From positions 1 to 64,000 of the forward strand of contig JAAYFI010000065.1 in NCBI GenBank assembly GCA_012728315.1: 64,000 nt of DNA, read 5' to 3'. Below are positions 1 to 10,019 of this stretch, one piece after another. Numbering within the stretch: position 1 is the stretch's first letter; every line of letters begins with the position of its first letter. The notes under the pieces were generated by a model. It did not search any database and was not told the origin of the DNA. It saw only the letters and a list, made by a program, of their open reading frames with translations. The DNA comes from Gammaproteobacteria bacterium. GTDB taxonomy: Bacteria; Pseudomonadota; Gammaproteobacteria; Pseudomonadales; Pseudomonadaceae. A program made the translations under genes and the position numbers.

Positions 1-228
1 CCACCACACCCCCTAAAATCAAGGCAATGGGCCAGGAAAAACTTTGCGGGGCAACACGATTCAGCCACATCCCTAAAAAAGCCCCCGCCACAGTGGGTAT
101 CGCCACCGACCAACCGATAACCCCAAATACCCCCAAACCACTGAGCGGGCTGTATTTGGGCTGATCGCGGGTCTCCTGCATACGCTGTGCACGGCGACGT
201 ATCGACTCCGAGGCGTCATCTTTGTTCT

Positions 229-232
<4 letters not shown>
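1..232 (-). CDS. atpQ: AtpQ-like subunit of N-type ATPase (partial, runs off window)
   Basis: The first 77 codons of a gene that continues past the left edge. The visible protein has a short charged, basic N-terminal tail (rich in R, K, Q, E; about 25 residues) followed by two hydrophobic stretches, GLGVFGVIGWSVAIPTVAG and WPIALILGGVV, as expected for the small membrane protein encoded after epsilon in N-ATPase operons. Its ATG overlaps the TGA of the epsilon gene (ATGA), so the two are translationally coupled. N-ATPases are second F-type ATPases acquired alongside the normal ATP synthase in many bacteria and archaea, and AtpQ/AtpR are their hallmark extra subunits. The assignment rests mainly on position and topology. 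Confidence 0.75.
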
Positions 233-2102
<1,870 letters not shown>

Positions 2103-2140
2103 TTAGGACTCTATTACTACACCTATTAACAGCCTAAGGG

Positions 2141-2842
2141 TTAGGCAAAATCCTCAGCCGTAGGCAGACGCACATCGTTCCACTCAATCGCTCGGCTACG
2201 CCAGTGCTCTTCAATGGATTGCGCAAAGTCTGCGCGCACCAATTTGGCCCGTGCTTCACACCACTGTTCTGAATCATGGCGCATCACAATGCCTTCAAGT
2301 GTGCCTTGACGGTACTGACTGTTGACCGTGTCGAGCAAAGCTTTTAATTCATCCAGCGTGGTGTGCCCTTGATACAACGTCGGAACCACGGCCAAACCCA
2401 TTTTGGCGGCCAAGGCATTACGTCGCTCACAGCTCCAAAACTTTTGCTCGGTGCGGTCGTAGACATCAAATACCACAAACCAATCGGGCAAATTATCGTA
2501 ATCCAGCGAGTGGCGCGCGGCGCACCATTCACCAAACAATATCCAATCACCTTGTAAATTATCACATAACGCATAACGATGCTGCGCCAGCCAAGAATTG
2601 AGGCGCGAAAACTGCCCAGCAAAGGGCTCTAATAAGTACTGACCACGATTTTGTGCACGCAGCTCACCATTGGCCCGCATCGAGATCCCCAGATTGGCAC
2701 CATCGAGCTTTTCTTCAATGCGCAACGGCTGCGCCAAAATGGCTTCAACCTCAGCGGGGCTGAGAACCTTATCATCACGCGGCATGCCTTCACCGAGCCA
2801 ATCAATATGCGGGGTATGGGGAAAACGAAAAAAATCAGACAT
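2141..2842 (-). CDS. Rnl2-like ATP-dependent RNA ligase
   Basis: A 233-residue protein of the covalent nucleotidyltransferase superfamily. Motif I is EEKLDGAN, with the nucleotide-accepting Lys45 in KxDG. Arg66 (QNRGQ) follows. Motif III is LFGEWC (Glu105), motif IIIa is FVVFDVYD (122-129), motif IV is EGIVMR (Glu183) and motif V is AKLVR (Lys200). The set and length fit the RNA-ligase family (PF09414 type) better than DNA ligase, because there is no OB fold and no separate C-terminal domain. Such enzymes seal RNA ends using ATP. The ATG lies directly against the TAA of the PIN nuclease gene with no spacer, so the two are surely co-translated. The activity on RNA is inferred from motifs. RNA-end repair after cleavage by its neighbour is a hypothesis. 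Confidence 0.85.
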   Translation of the reverse strand: MSDFFRFPHTPHIDWLGEGMPRDDKVLSPAEVEAILAQPLRIEEKLDGANLGISMRANGELRAQNRGQYLLEPFAGQFSRLNSWLAQHRYALCDNLQGDWILFGEWCAARHSLDYDNLPDWFVVFDVYDRTEQKFWSCERRNALAAKMGLAVVPTLYQGHTTLDELKALLDTVNSQYRQGTLEGIVMRHDSEQWCEARAKLVRADFAQSIEEHWRSRAIEWNDVRLPTAEDFA

Positions 2843-3391
2843 TTACTTATTCTCCGGCATGGCAGGCGCTGGCACATGGCGCTGCCGTGGAAACTTAATT
2901 TTATGAAAGCGCTGCGCATCCGCAGCACATAAAAACTCAACTTTAATACCCTGCTCAGCTAAGGCGGGCCACCAATCAATCCACTTACAATCCGCGGCTT
3001 GCCAAATGGTTGGTTTATCAGGATGGGCATTGGCGACGCTTGGAAAAATGCGATCAGGCGGATCAAACTCGTGCTGCAGCGCTTGATCTGGAAACTCGGC
3101 ATAACAATCAGTCGCAGTTAAGGTCACATTGACCATCTCCACCTGAGCAGGATTACCCATATTGCGCAGTAGCCATTTTAAAAACACATCACCGACACCA
3201 CGCGGCGGATTGATGCGGGTTTTGTTTTGATATTCGCCCAAAATAATAAAGCTGTCATCAATCACCACCACGCCGGTATTTTGGATGCTTTGCAAGCGCT
3301 CAATGCAACTGGCCACGCACTCAGTCGAAACCTCATCATGCTGCTGGTTGGCCACCAGCAACACGTTGGTATCAATCACTACTTTTAACAT
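2843..3391 (-). CDS. PIN-domain nuclease, middle gene of ATPase-PIN-ligase cassette
   Basis: A 182-residue protein whose start matches the PIN fold: a hydrophobic strand, then VVIDTNVLL with the first acidic metal ligand Asp7. Further conserved-type acidic residues are Glu53 (LGEYQN), Asp110/Asp113 (DPPDRIF) and Asp134/Asp139 near the C-terminal strand. PIN proteins are Mg-dependent nucleases, usually acting on RNA. The start was set at the ATG at 3391, ten bases after the ATPase stop, because an upstream in-frame extension would only read over the ATPase 3' end and lacks PIN character. The gene is longer than VapC toxins (about 130 residues), and no VapB-like antitoxin lies beside it. Its partners are instead an ATPase and an RNA ligase, so a regulated nuclease is more likely than a classical toxin-antitoxin pair. 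Confidence 0.75.
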   Translation of the reverse strand: MLKVVIDTNVLLVANQQHDEVSTECVASCIERLQSIQNTGVVVIDDSFIILGEYQNKTRINPPRGVGDVFLKWLLRNMGNPAQVEMVNVTLTATDCYAEFPDQALQHEFDPPDRIFPSVANAHPDKPTIWQAADCKWIDWWPALAEQGIKVEFLCAADAQRFHKIKFPRQRHVPAPAMPENK

Positions 3392-3401
3392 GCGCAACGC
3401 C

Positions 3402-4772
3402 CTAGTTATTCTGCTGACGTTTACGCTGCACCGCGGCCATGGCACGGGCGGCAATATCAGTCATCTCATCACCAAATAAATTCTCTGGCCAATGGGCTAT
3501 TTCACCGAAGGTATCGATCGCCAAGCTTTCAATCTGTGCTTGAGTGCCATCACGACTGCAAAAATACAAAGCCACATCCTGATGACTGATCACACCTTCA
3601 GCGATACGTCTTTGTAACCTATTTAGAAAGTGCTCGGAGTGACTCTCGACAATGATTTGTTGATGACGCGCTTGCCCGCCCTCTTTTGCTTGCACAGCAG
3701 CAATTAACATGTCAGCCAACCCAGCCTGCACCTGTGAATGCAAATGAATCTCCGGTTGCTCAAGCCATACTGTTGCATGTGGCGGCGCATAAAACGCCTG
3801 CACAATCACCGGCAACAATTGCGACACGCCAAAGCCCAGATCAGCCAAACTCACCTCAGCCGCATCGGCATGGCTTTTTAGCTGCACCTGATAGTCATGG
3901 GCTGAGTCTGCTACCGGGCGAATCGCAAAGTCAGTGGCCACACCCATCTGCTGTAACCAATAGGCGATGCCCTGCTGAAAATCCAACTCAGGCTGATCGA
4001 CGGCAAACTGCAACTTACGCTGCTGGGCACTGGCCGCCAGTACCGCGGCGATCGCTGACTCCCCGGCACGACCAACACTTGCAGGTGTCTCACCGTTCCA
4101 AGCATAACGACGCTGCGGCGCTGCACGTAAGGCAGCCAGCGCTTGAAAATCAGCGAGGACATGCTCGGTCTGCACAGCCAGCGTGGCAAGAAAAGCAGCC
4201 TCTTGGCCTTGCGTTTCAGGCAAGCGGTAAAATTGCTCAGGACCGGCTGCAGCGGCCAGTGCCACTGAGTAATCAAGGGCTTGCGGCTGCTTAATGCTCA
4301 CCTGCAATTGATCCTTGCTATCACTGCAATAGATGACGCTGAGTTGCTCAATGCCATCTTGAAATCCGCTGTAGCACATGGATTGCAGATGCGGCTGCTG
4401 CGCTTGATCGGCGATAACACTGACGGTTAAGCACAGCTCATCAAGCGACAGGCTTTGCTGCGGCGCTACACCCTGTAAAGCTACAGGTTCAGGCAAACGC
4501 CAGCGCAATTCAAACTGCAAAGGCTCGGTCAGCTGACCGCAGTGCAGATTCTGCGCAAACGAGCCTAAATCAATCAGGCTCTGACCATCACCAAAATTCA
4601 AGGTCGGTTGCGCAGCAGCCGCGTTGGCACTTTGTTTAAGCGTCAGCAACAGCTGCCCTAAACTGCTTTTACCGGCACTGTTCTCACCGAAAAAAACCGT
4701 CAGCGGCGCTAACTTTATCGACCCAGTATCCTGCCATGCCTTAAAGTTCTTGATCCGCCAAGAGGTCATCAT
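3402..4772 (-). CDS. AAA/ABC-type ATPase with C-terminal DUF3696-like region
   Basis: A 456-residue ATPase of the SMC/OLD-like ABC superfamily. The N-terminal strand IKNFKAWQDTG leads into Walker A GENSAGKS (residues 29-36). A long variable middle follows, then a signature-like DLGFGVSQLLPV, Walker B WLEQPEIHLH (about 336-345) and the switch region ESHSEHFLNR (376-385). The C-terminal tail with WPENLFGDEM resembles DUF3696 proteins. There is no TOPRIM domain, so it is not an OLD nuclease. ATPases of this type often gate a partner effector in phage-defence systems (compare Septu PtuA and PARIS AriA). The partner here would be the PIN protein 10 bases downstream. AAAGGAG lies 9-10 bases before the ATG-ATG start. 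Confidence 0.85.
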   Translation of the reverse strand: MMTSWRIKNFKAWQDTGSIKLAPLTVFFGENSAGKSSLGQLLLTLKQSANAAAAQPTLNFGDGQSLIDLGSFAQNLHCGQLTEPLQFELRWRLPEPVALQGVAPQQSLSLDELCLTVSVIADQAQQPHLQSMCYSGFQDGIEQLSVIYCSDSKDQLQVSIKQPQALDYSVALAAAAGPEQFYRLPETQGQEAAFLATLAVQTEHVLADFQALAALRAAPQRRYAWNGETPASVGRAGESAIAAVLAASAQQRKLQFAVDQPELDFQQGIAYWLQQMGVATDFAIRPVADSAHDYQVQLKSHADAAEVSLADLGFGVSQLLPVIVQAFYAPPHATVWLEQPEIHLHSQVQAGLADMLIAAVQAKEGGQARHQQIIVESHSEHFLNRLQRRIAEGVISHQDVALYFCSRDGTQAQIESLAIDTFGEIAHWPENLFGDEMTDIAARAMAAVQRKRQQNN

Positions 4773-4811
4773 GAGTACAGCGCTCCTTTAACATTTGAGT
4801 GGTTTACCCCA

Positions 4812-6131
4812 TCACAATAACATTGCTGCCGCCCAGCCAAAGGCCAATAACGGCACGTTATAGTGAATAAAGGTGGGCACTACTGTATCCCAAATATGAC
4901 TGTGCTGACCGTCCATATTGAGACCTGAAGTTGGGCCCAGGGTTGAATCTGAGGCTGGCGAGCCGGCATCACCCAAAGCGCCCGCGGTACCGACAATACT
5001 AACAATAGCCAACGGACTGAAGCCCAACTGCAACGCCAAGGGTACAAAAATCGCAGCAATAATAGGCACAGTAGAAAAGGATGAACCAATGCCCATGGTG
5101 ACCAGCAAACCCACCAGCAGCATCAATAACGCCCCCATGGCTTTACTGTCACCAATCCATAGCGCCGAGGAATCCACCAGTGTTTGGATTTGCCCTGTTT
5201 CACGCATCACTTCAGCAAAACCCGATGCCGCAATCATAATAAAGCCAATCATGGCCATCATTTTCATGCCTTCGGTGAACAAGTCGTCGGCCTCTTTCCA
5301 GCGCACCACGCCAGACACAGAGAACACCACAAAGCCGACCAAGGCCCCCATAATCATGGAGTCCAGCCATAACTGCACGACAAAAGCAGCAATCACCGCC
5401 GCTGCAGCAGCGAATAAGCTTTTCGGCGTTGATGTACTGCTGGCAGAACCCACTTCACCTTGCTCAACCGCATAGTACACACGCTTTTTGCGGTAACTAA
5501 AGAGCACCGCCACCAGCAGTCCAAACAACATGCCAGCCGCAGGAATCATCATGGCTTGCATTACGCTTAAACCGCTGACATCTACGCCACCTTTGGCCAC
5601 GTTAGCCAGCAGCACTTCTTTCAGGAAAATCCCACCAAAGCCCACCGGCAAAAACATATAGGGCGTAATCAATCCGAATGTCAGCACGCACGCCACTAAA
5701 CGGCGATCCAGCTGTAAACGCCCCATGACATACAGCAGTGGTGGCACCAACAAGGGAATAAAAGCGATATGAATCGGCAATATATTTTGTGAAGAAATGG
5801 CCGCCACCAATAAGACCAAGATCAACATCCACTTGACCACTTCAGTGCCTTTACCGTGCTGCTTACCGACCATCGCTAAAATTTTATTAGCCAAAGCATG
5901 CGCCACTCCGGACTTGCTGATCGCCACAGCAAAAGCACCTAACAAAGCATAGGACAATGCCACAGTGGCACCGCCGCCGAGCCCTTTATTAAAGGCGGCT
6001 AACGTATTGGCCATACCCAAGCCGCCCAGTAAGCCACCGACAACGGCACCAATAATCAGCGACACCACCACATGCACGCGCAGCAAACTCAGTACGAGCA
6101 TTAAAGATACCGCAATCACAACCGCATTCAT
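4812..6131 (-). CDS. Na+/H+ antiporter-family transporter (NhaC/YuiF-like)
   Basis: A hydrophobic protein of 439 residues with about 11-12 predicted membrane segments. It matches the ion-transporter superfamily group annotated as Na+/H+ antiporter family: the N-terminal [18 protein letters not shown], a glycine-rich [19 protein letters not shown], and the C-terminal [29 protein letters not shown] with conserved acidic and Ser/Thr residues. Substrates of characterised relatives include cations and amino acids, so the true substrate is uncertain. The start at 6131 was chosen because GGTGAGG sits 5 bases upstream. It lies on the same strand and 39 bases upstream of the ATPase-PIN-ligase cassette, so read-through into the cassette is possible. 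Confidence 0.8.
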   Translation of the reverse strand: MNAVVIAVSLMLVLSLLRVHVVVSLIIGAVVGGLLGGLGMANTLAAFNKGLGGGATVALSYALLGAFAVAISKSGVAHALANKILAMVGKQHGKGTEVVKWMLILVLLVAAISSQNILPIHIAFIPLLVPPLLYVMGRLQLDRRLVACVLTFGLITPYMFLPVGFGGIFLKEVLLANVAKGGVDVSGLSVMQAMMIPAAGMLFGLLVAVLFSYRKKRVYYAVEQGEVGSASSTSTPKSLFAAAAAVIAAFVVQLWLDSMIMGALVGFVVFSVSGVVRWKEADDLFTEGMKMMAMIGFIMIAASGFAEVMRETGQIQTLVDSSALWIGDSKAMGALLMLLVGLLVTMGIGSSFSTVPIIAAIFVPLALQLGFSPLAIVSIVGTAGALGDAGSPASDSTLGPTSGLNMDGQHSHIWDTVVPTFIHYNVPLLAFGWAAAMLL

Positions 6132-6331
6132 TGCAACCTCACCTTCTTCAATCATGTCATGCGCTGTTGTGCACATTTATTATCCGCTGCGCAGTTTACA
6201 CCGCTGCTCACAAGAATAAACGCAGATTTACTCTGCCATCGGTCAAAGCAGTCATGAGCGCAGCAGGTTTTATTTAATTTATTCAGCAGCCTGTTAGTAT
6301 GCTGCGGCGATCCACCCGCACACACAATCCA

Positions 6332-6580
6332 ATGATTAACCAATACGAGTACAGCCCCATGCACAACCCACACGCCCATGATCCGCTGCACGGCATCACC
6401 TTAGCCAATATTCTCGAGCGCTTAGTGGAACACTATGGCTGGGCGTTACTGGCTGAACAGATCAATATCAACTGTTTTAAGGTCGAGCCCTCGATAAAGT
6501 CTTCATTGAAATTTTTACGCAAAACCCAATGGGCGCGAGATAAGGTGGAAGCGCTCTACATTTCGACCTTTACTGTCTAA
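6332..6580 (+). CDS. VF530-family DNA-binding protein (DUF2132)
   Basis: A small protein of about 82 residues carrying the highly conserved VF530/DUF2132 core: [20 protein letters not shown], then [20 protein letters not shown] and [12 protein letters not shown]. Relatives in Vibrio and other gammaproteobacteria are compact helical proteins that bind double-stranded DNA. Their cellular role is unknown. The ATG at 6332 or the one at 6359 could be the start, because neither has a clear ribosome site and family members usually begin just before the DPLHG motif. It is a lone plus-strand gene between two minus-strand blocks. A TTAGTAT -10-like box is near 6295. Confidence 0.88.
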   Translation: MINQYEYSPMHNPHAHDPLHGITLANILERLVEHYGWALLAEQININCFKVEPSIKSSLKFLRKTQWARDKVEALYISTFTV

Positions 6581-6767
6581 GGCTGCATACGGCGGTACGT
6601 ACCAACGACGCTGCAACAGTGACAAAAAAGCATAGCTGGCCTAACACTCGCATTGCAGCTCAAGCCGGCTCGACATCTTCAGCTCGGTACGCATAGGCAC
6701 CCGACGAGGACAAGCCACTGCCGCCGGATGCCAACCTTAAGGCCGTCATCCAGGCTCAATTCCAGCG

Positions 6768-7691
6768 CTATGGCTTTGGCGCTGCTTGCGCAACAAACTG
6801 CGTACCGGCCTGACCCGATAGCAAAGCTAAAGCATCAGATAAACGCCCAATCGCACTAAAGCCCCCTGAGGCGGCAAAGGCGCTGGCGGCTTTAATTTTA
6901 GGTCCCATGGAGCCGGCGGGCACATCCATCGCAGCACTTTCGGCAATGCTCAGCTGACGTAAAGGCTTGGCCTGTGGCGTACCAAAATCTTGATAAACCG
7001 ACTCCACATCCGTTAGCAGCAACAAAGCATCAGCACCGAGCTTTTCGGCCAAGAAAGCACTGGATAAATCCTTATCAATCACAGCTTCAATGCCTTGCAA
7101 ACTATTGTCAGCTTTGCGCACCACTGGAATACCACCGCCGCCGTTACACACCACAACGACACCTTGTGCAACCAGCAATTTCAAGACCTGTAAATCAGGA
7201 ATCGCCACAGGCTGCGGTGAAGCCACCACTCGGCGCCATTTATCACCGTCTTGTGCAATCTGCCAGCCGGCTGTTTTAGCCCGCAGCTCAGCTTCTGCTT
7301 GGCTGTAGACTGGGCCGATATATTTAGTCGGTTGCGCAAAAGCTGGGTCATTCAGATCAACAATCACTTGCGTCAGCAAGGTGACAATGGGCTGCTGGTG
7401 TTGCAGCTCATTTTCCAATTCTTGCTCAATGAGATAGCCAATCATCCCTGCGGTTTGTGCACCTAGCACATCCAGCGGATAGCTTTCTTCAGGCTTATAG
7501 GCATCATTTTGCAAGGCTAACAACCCCACTTGCGGACCATTTCCATGGGTAATGACCAACTGATGCCCGGCACGAACAATTTGCGCCAAAGCACGTACCG
7601 CAACTTTGACATTTTCACGCTGAACTTGCGCAGTCAGCGGCTCTCCACGCTGCAATAGCGCATTGCCACCTAGGGCTGCCACAACCAACAT
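6768..7691 (-). CDS. arcC: Carbamate kinase
   Basis: A 307-residue carbamate kinase, the last enzyme of the arginine deiminase pathway. It transfers phosphate from carbamoyl phosphate to ADP, giving ATP, ammonia and CO2. Family motifs are plain: VVAALGGNALLQRG at the N-terminus, ITHGNGPQVGLLALQ, VVVCNGGGGIPV in the nucleotide-binding region, AVIDKDLSSAFLAEKL and the C-terminal GSMGPKIKAA. Length matches the family. It follows arcB by 5 bases and ends the operon. Nothing clearly shaped as a terminator is visible in the 187-base gap to the convergent VF530 gene. Confidence 0.96.
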   Translation of the reverse strand: MLVVAALGGNALLQRGEPLTAQVQRENVKVAVRALAQIVRAGHQLVITHGNGPQVGLLALQNDAYKPEESYPLDVLGAQTAGMIGYLIEQELENELQHQQPIVTLLTQVIVDLNDPAFAQPTKYIGPVYSQAEAELRAKTAGWQIAQDGDKWRRVVASPQPVAIPDLQVLKLLVAQGVVVVCNGGGGIPVVRKADNSLQGIEAVIDKDLSSAFLAEKLGADALLLLTDVESVYQDFGTPQAKPLRQLSIAESAAMDVPAGSMGPKIKAASAFAASGGFSAIGRLSDALALLSGQAGTQFVAQAAPKP

Positions 7692-7696
7692 AATCT

Positions 7697-8695
7697 TTAT
7701 CCTAATGTCGCTACTAATACTGCTTTAATGGTATGCATACGGTTTTCTGCTTGATCAAAGACAATTGATGCAGGGCTTTCAAAGACCTCGTCGGTGACTT
7801 CCATCGCCTCAATACCAAATTTCTCATGGATTTCTTTACCTACCGCGGTATCCGTATTGTGGAACGCGGGCAGACAGTGCATAAACTGCACCCGTGGATT
7901 GCCAGTTTTCGCCATCATCTGCGCATTCACTTGGTACGGCATTAATAACTTAATACGCTCAGCCCAAACATCATCCGGCTCCCCCATAGAGACCCAAACA
8001 TCGGTGTAGACAAAGTCCACACCTTTGACTGCTGCATCAATATCTTCAGTAATGGTGATACGGGCACCGGTTTGCTGCGCCAGCGCGCGGGCTTCATCTT
8101 GGATATATTGCTCAGGCCAGCATGCCTTCGGCGCACACAAACGCACATCCATGCCCATTTTCGCCCCGCCAATCAGTAAGCTATTGCCCATATTGTTGGC
8201 GGTATCACCGACAAATACATAGGCAATTTCATGCAGCGGCTTGTCACTATGCTCTTGCATGGTCAACAAGTCGGCTAAAATCTGGGTGGGGTGAAAGTCA
8301 TCGGTTAAACCGTTATACACAGGCACACCTGAGTGCTCTGCCAGCTCATTAACAATCTCTTGGCCAAAACCGCGGTACTCAATGGCGTCATAGACACGGC
8401 CCAACACACGGGCGGTGTCTTTCACGGACTCTTTATGACCAATATGAGTACCGTTTGGGCCTAAATAAGTGACACGCGCTCCTTGATCCAGCGCAGCCAC
8501 TTCAAAGCTGACGCGGGTGCGCGTTGAATCCTTCTCAAAAATCAGCGCAATGTTTTTACCTTGCAAACGCTGCTTCTCAGTACCTGCGTATTTTGCTGCC
8601 TTAAGATCTGCAGATAACTTCAGTAAAAACTCAATTTCTTGGGGGGTGTAATCGCGCAACGTTAACAAGTTACGATTTTTGAGGTTAAAAGGCAT
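7697..8695 (-). CDS. arcB: Catabolic ornithine carbamoyltransferase
   Basis: A 332-residue ornithine carbamoyltransferase. The carbamoyl phosphate loop is STRTR (residues 57-61). The HxPTQ-type motif reads [12 protein letters not shown], the ornithine-loop motif is DVWVSMGEP, and HCLPAFHN contains the catalytic Cys. In the arginine deiminase pathway it runs in the phosphorolytic direction, making carbamoyl phosphate and ornithine from citrulline. The long form and its place between arcA and arcC point to the catabolic enzyme rather than biosynthetic ArgF. It is preceded by arcA with a 56-base gap and followed closely by arcC. Confidence 0.96.
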   Translation of the reverse strand: MPFNLKNRNLLTLRDYTPQEIEFLLKLSADLKAAKYAGTEKQRLQGKNIALIFEKDSTRTRVSFEVAALDQGARVTYLGPNGTHIGHKESVKDTARVLGRVYDAIEYRGFGQEIVNELAEHSGVPVYNGLTDDFHPTQILADLLTMQEHSDKPLHEIAYVFVGDTANNMGNSLLIGGAKMGMDVRLCAPKACWPEQYIQDEARALAQQTGARITITEDIDAAVKGVDFVYTDVWVSMGEPDDVWAERIKLLMPYQVNAQMMAKTGNPRVQFMHCLPAFHNTDTAVGKEIHEKFGIEAMEVTDEVFESPASIVFDQAENRMHTIKAVLVATLG

Positions 8696-8751
8696 GCATC
8701 TGCTCCTTGGTTAGCAGCTGGATAAATAAATTGCAGTTAAAAAAGTAAGTA

Positions 8752-9981
8752 TTAAACAGGGTCTCGCACTGTCGGGCAACTCATGCAGCGCCCGCCCCCA
8801 CGGCCTCGCCCCAACTCAGCACCGGGAATGGCCAGCACTTCAATGCCAGCTGCCGCTAAGGCAGCATTGGTATCATCATTACGATCGTAGCCAACCACTA
8901 CGCCTGGGCTTAGCGCCAACACATTGTTGCCATCATTCCACTGTTCACGCTCACGTTCAGCCGGATGATCCCCGCCCGTCGCCACCACCTCTAGCGCGGC
9001 ATAACCTAAAGCTTCAGCCACCACAGCAAACATATGACGCGGGTCTCGGGTCAAGATATGTGACCTACCGCTGGCGTCAGGGCGCAGATCATAGCAAATC
9101 ATTTCATCAGCGACCTCAGTAAATGCGGTAACAATATTACCACCGCAAAAAGTAAAGACAGTATCGAGGTGCATTGCTGCACGGGATTTCGGCATTTGAC
9201 AGGCAATCACACGCTCCACGCTGCCTTTAGCGAACAAGGCACGGGCTAACTGGCCAACCGCCTGCGGCGAGCTGCGCTCTCCCATACCGACTAAAACTGT
9301 TCGGTTGCCAATGGGCATAATATCGCCACCCTCTAAAGTGGCTAAGGCAAAGTCTTGCAAAGGATCGCCCCAGAGCACATCCACTTTACCGGCAAACTTG
9401 GGATGGAATCTGTAAACACCCGCAGTCAATAAGGTTTCTGGCTTACGTGCATTCCAATACATGGGGTTGAGGGTGACGCCGCCATAAATCCAGGCACTGT
9501 TATCTCGGGTAAATAAAAAATTAGGCAGGGGCGGCAAAACAAAGCCATATGGCCCGAGGTGACTGCCAAACAAACTGGTGGGGGCAAAGGGTAAGTCTGC
9601 GACTTCCAAACCACCGATTAAATACTCTGCCAACTGGGTACTGGGCATCTCATCCATCCACGCGCGCAGATCCGAAATCATCCCCACGCCAATTTCGTTC
9701 CAAGTAATGCGCTGATCCAAAATCCATTGGCGCGCCTCAGGGATATCCAAGGTTTGCGCCAACAAATCATGCATATCTAACACCTCAATGCCGCGCTCAC
9801 GCATCACACTGACAAACACATCATGGTCTTTTTGTGCCTGCTTAACCCAGAACACATCATCAAACAATAAAGCATCGCAATTTGATGGGGTTAAACGGCG
9901 GTGCGCCAAACCCGGACGGCAGACAATCACTTGGCGCAAGGTACCTGTTTCCGAATGCACACCTAAAGTTAATTCAGACAT
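8752..9981 (-). CDS. arcA: Arginine deiminase
   Basis: A 409-residue arginine deiminase that hydrolyses arginine to citrulline and ammonia. Recognisable pieces are [14 protein letters not shown] at the start, [23 protein letters not shown] with the substrate-binding acidic residue, and the C-terminal active-site loop ending [15 protein letters not shown], where Cys399 is the nucleophile. In the P. aeruginosa enzyme the residue before the nucleophile is His. Here it is Arg398, which may alter pH behaviour. The protein is about nine residues shorter than its P. aeruginosa counterpart at the C-terminus. It is the second gene of the arc operon, 38 bases after the exchanger gene. Confidence 0.96.
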   Translation of the reverse strand: MSELTLGVHSETGTLRQVIVCRPGLAHRRLTPSNCDALLFDDVFWVKQAQKDHDVFVSVMRERGIEVLDMHDLLAQTLDIPEARQWILDQRITWNEIGVGMISDLRAWMDEMPSTQLAEYLIGGLEVADLPFAPTSLFGSHLGPYGFVLPPLPNFLFTRDNSAWIYGGVTLNPMYWNARKPETLLTAGVYRFHPKFAGKVDVLWGDPLQDFALATLEGGDIMPIGNRTVLVGMGERSSPQAVGQLARALFAKGSVERVIACQMPKSRAAMHLDTVFTFCGGNIVTAFTEVADEMICYDLRPDASGRSHILTRDPRHMFAVVAEALGYAALEVVATGGDHPAEREREQWNDGNNVLALSPGVVVGYDRNDDTNAALAAAGIEVLAIPGAELGRGRGGGRCMSCPTVRDPV

Positions 9982-10019
9982 TATTCAGCTCCTTAACCTA
10001 AACCTACAAAAAGAATGAC

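Noticed and set aside
2843-3391. Classical VapBC toxin-antitoxin reading of the PIN gene
   Set aside because: There is no antitoxin gene on either side, the protein is too long, and the neighbours are an ATPase and a ligase in tight register.
3686-4294. Long open frame opposite the ATPase gene
   Set aside because: It mirrors the ATPase coding strand and gives a His/Pro/Gln-rich low-complexity product with no domain. The ATPase frame has clear motifs.
6581-6767. Possible gene remnant between the VF530 gene and arcC
   Set aside because: Short frames on the minus strand contain stop codons within 30 codons and match nothing I recognise.
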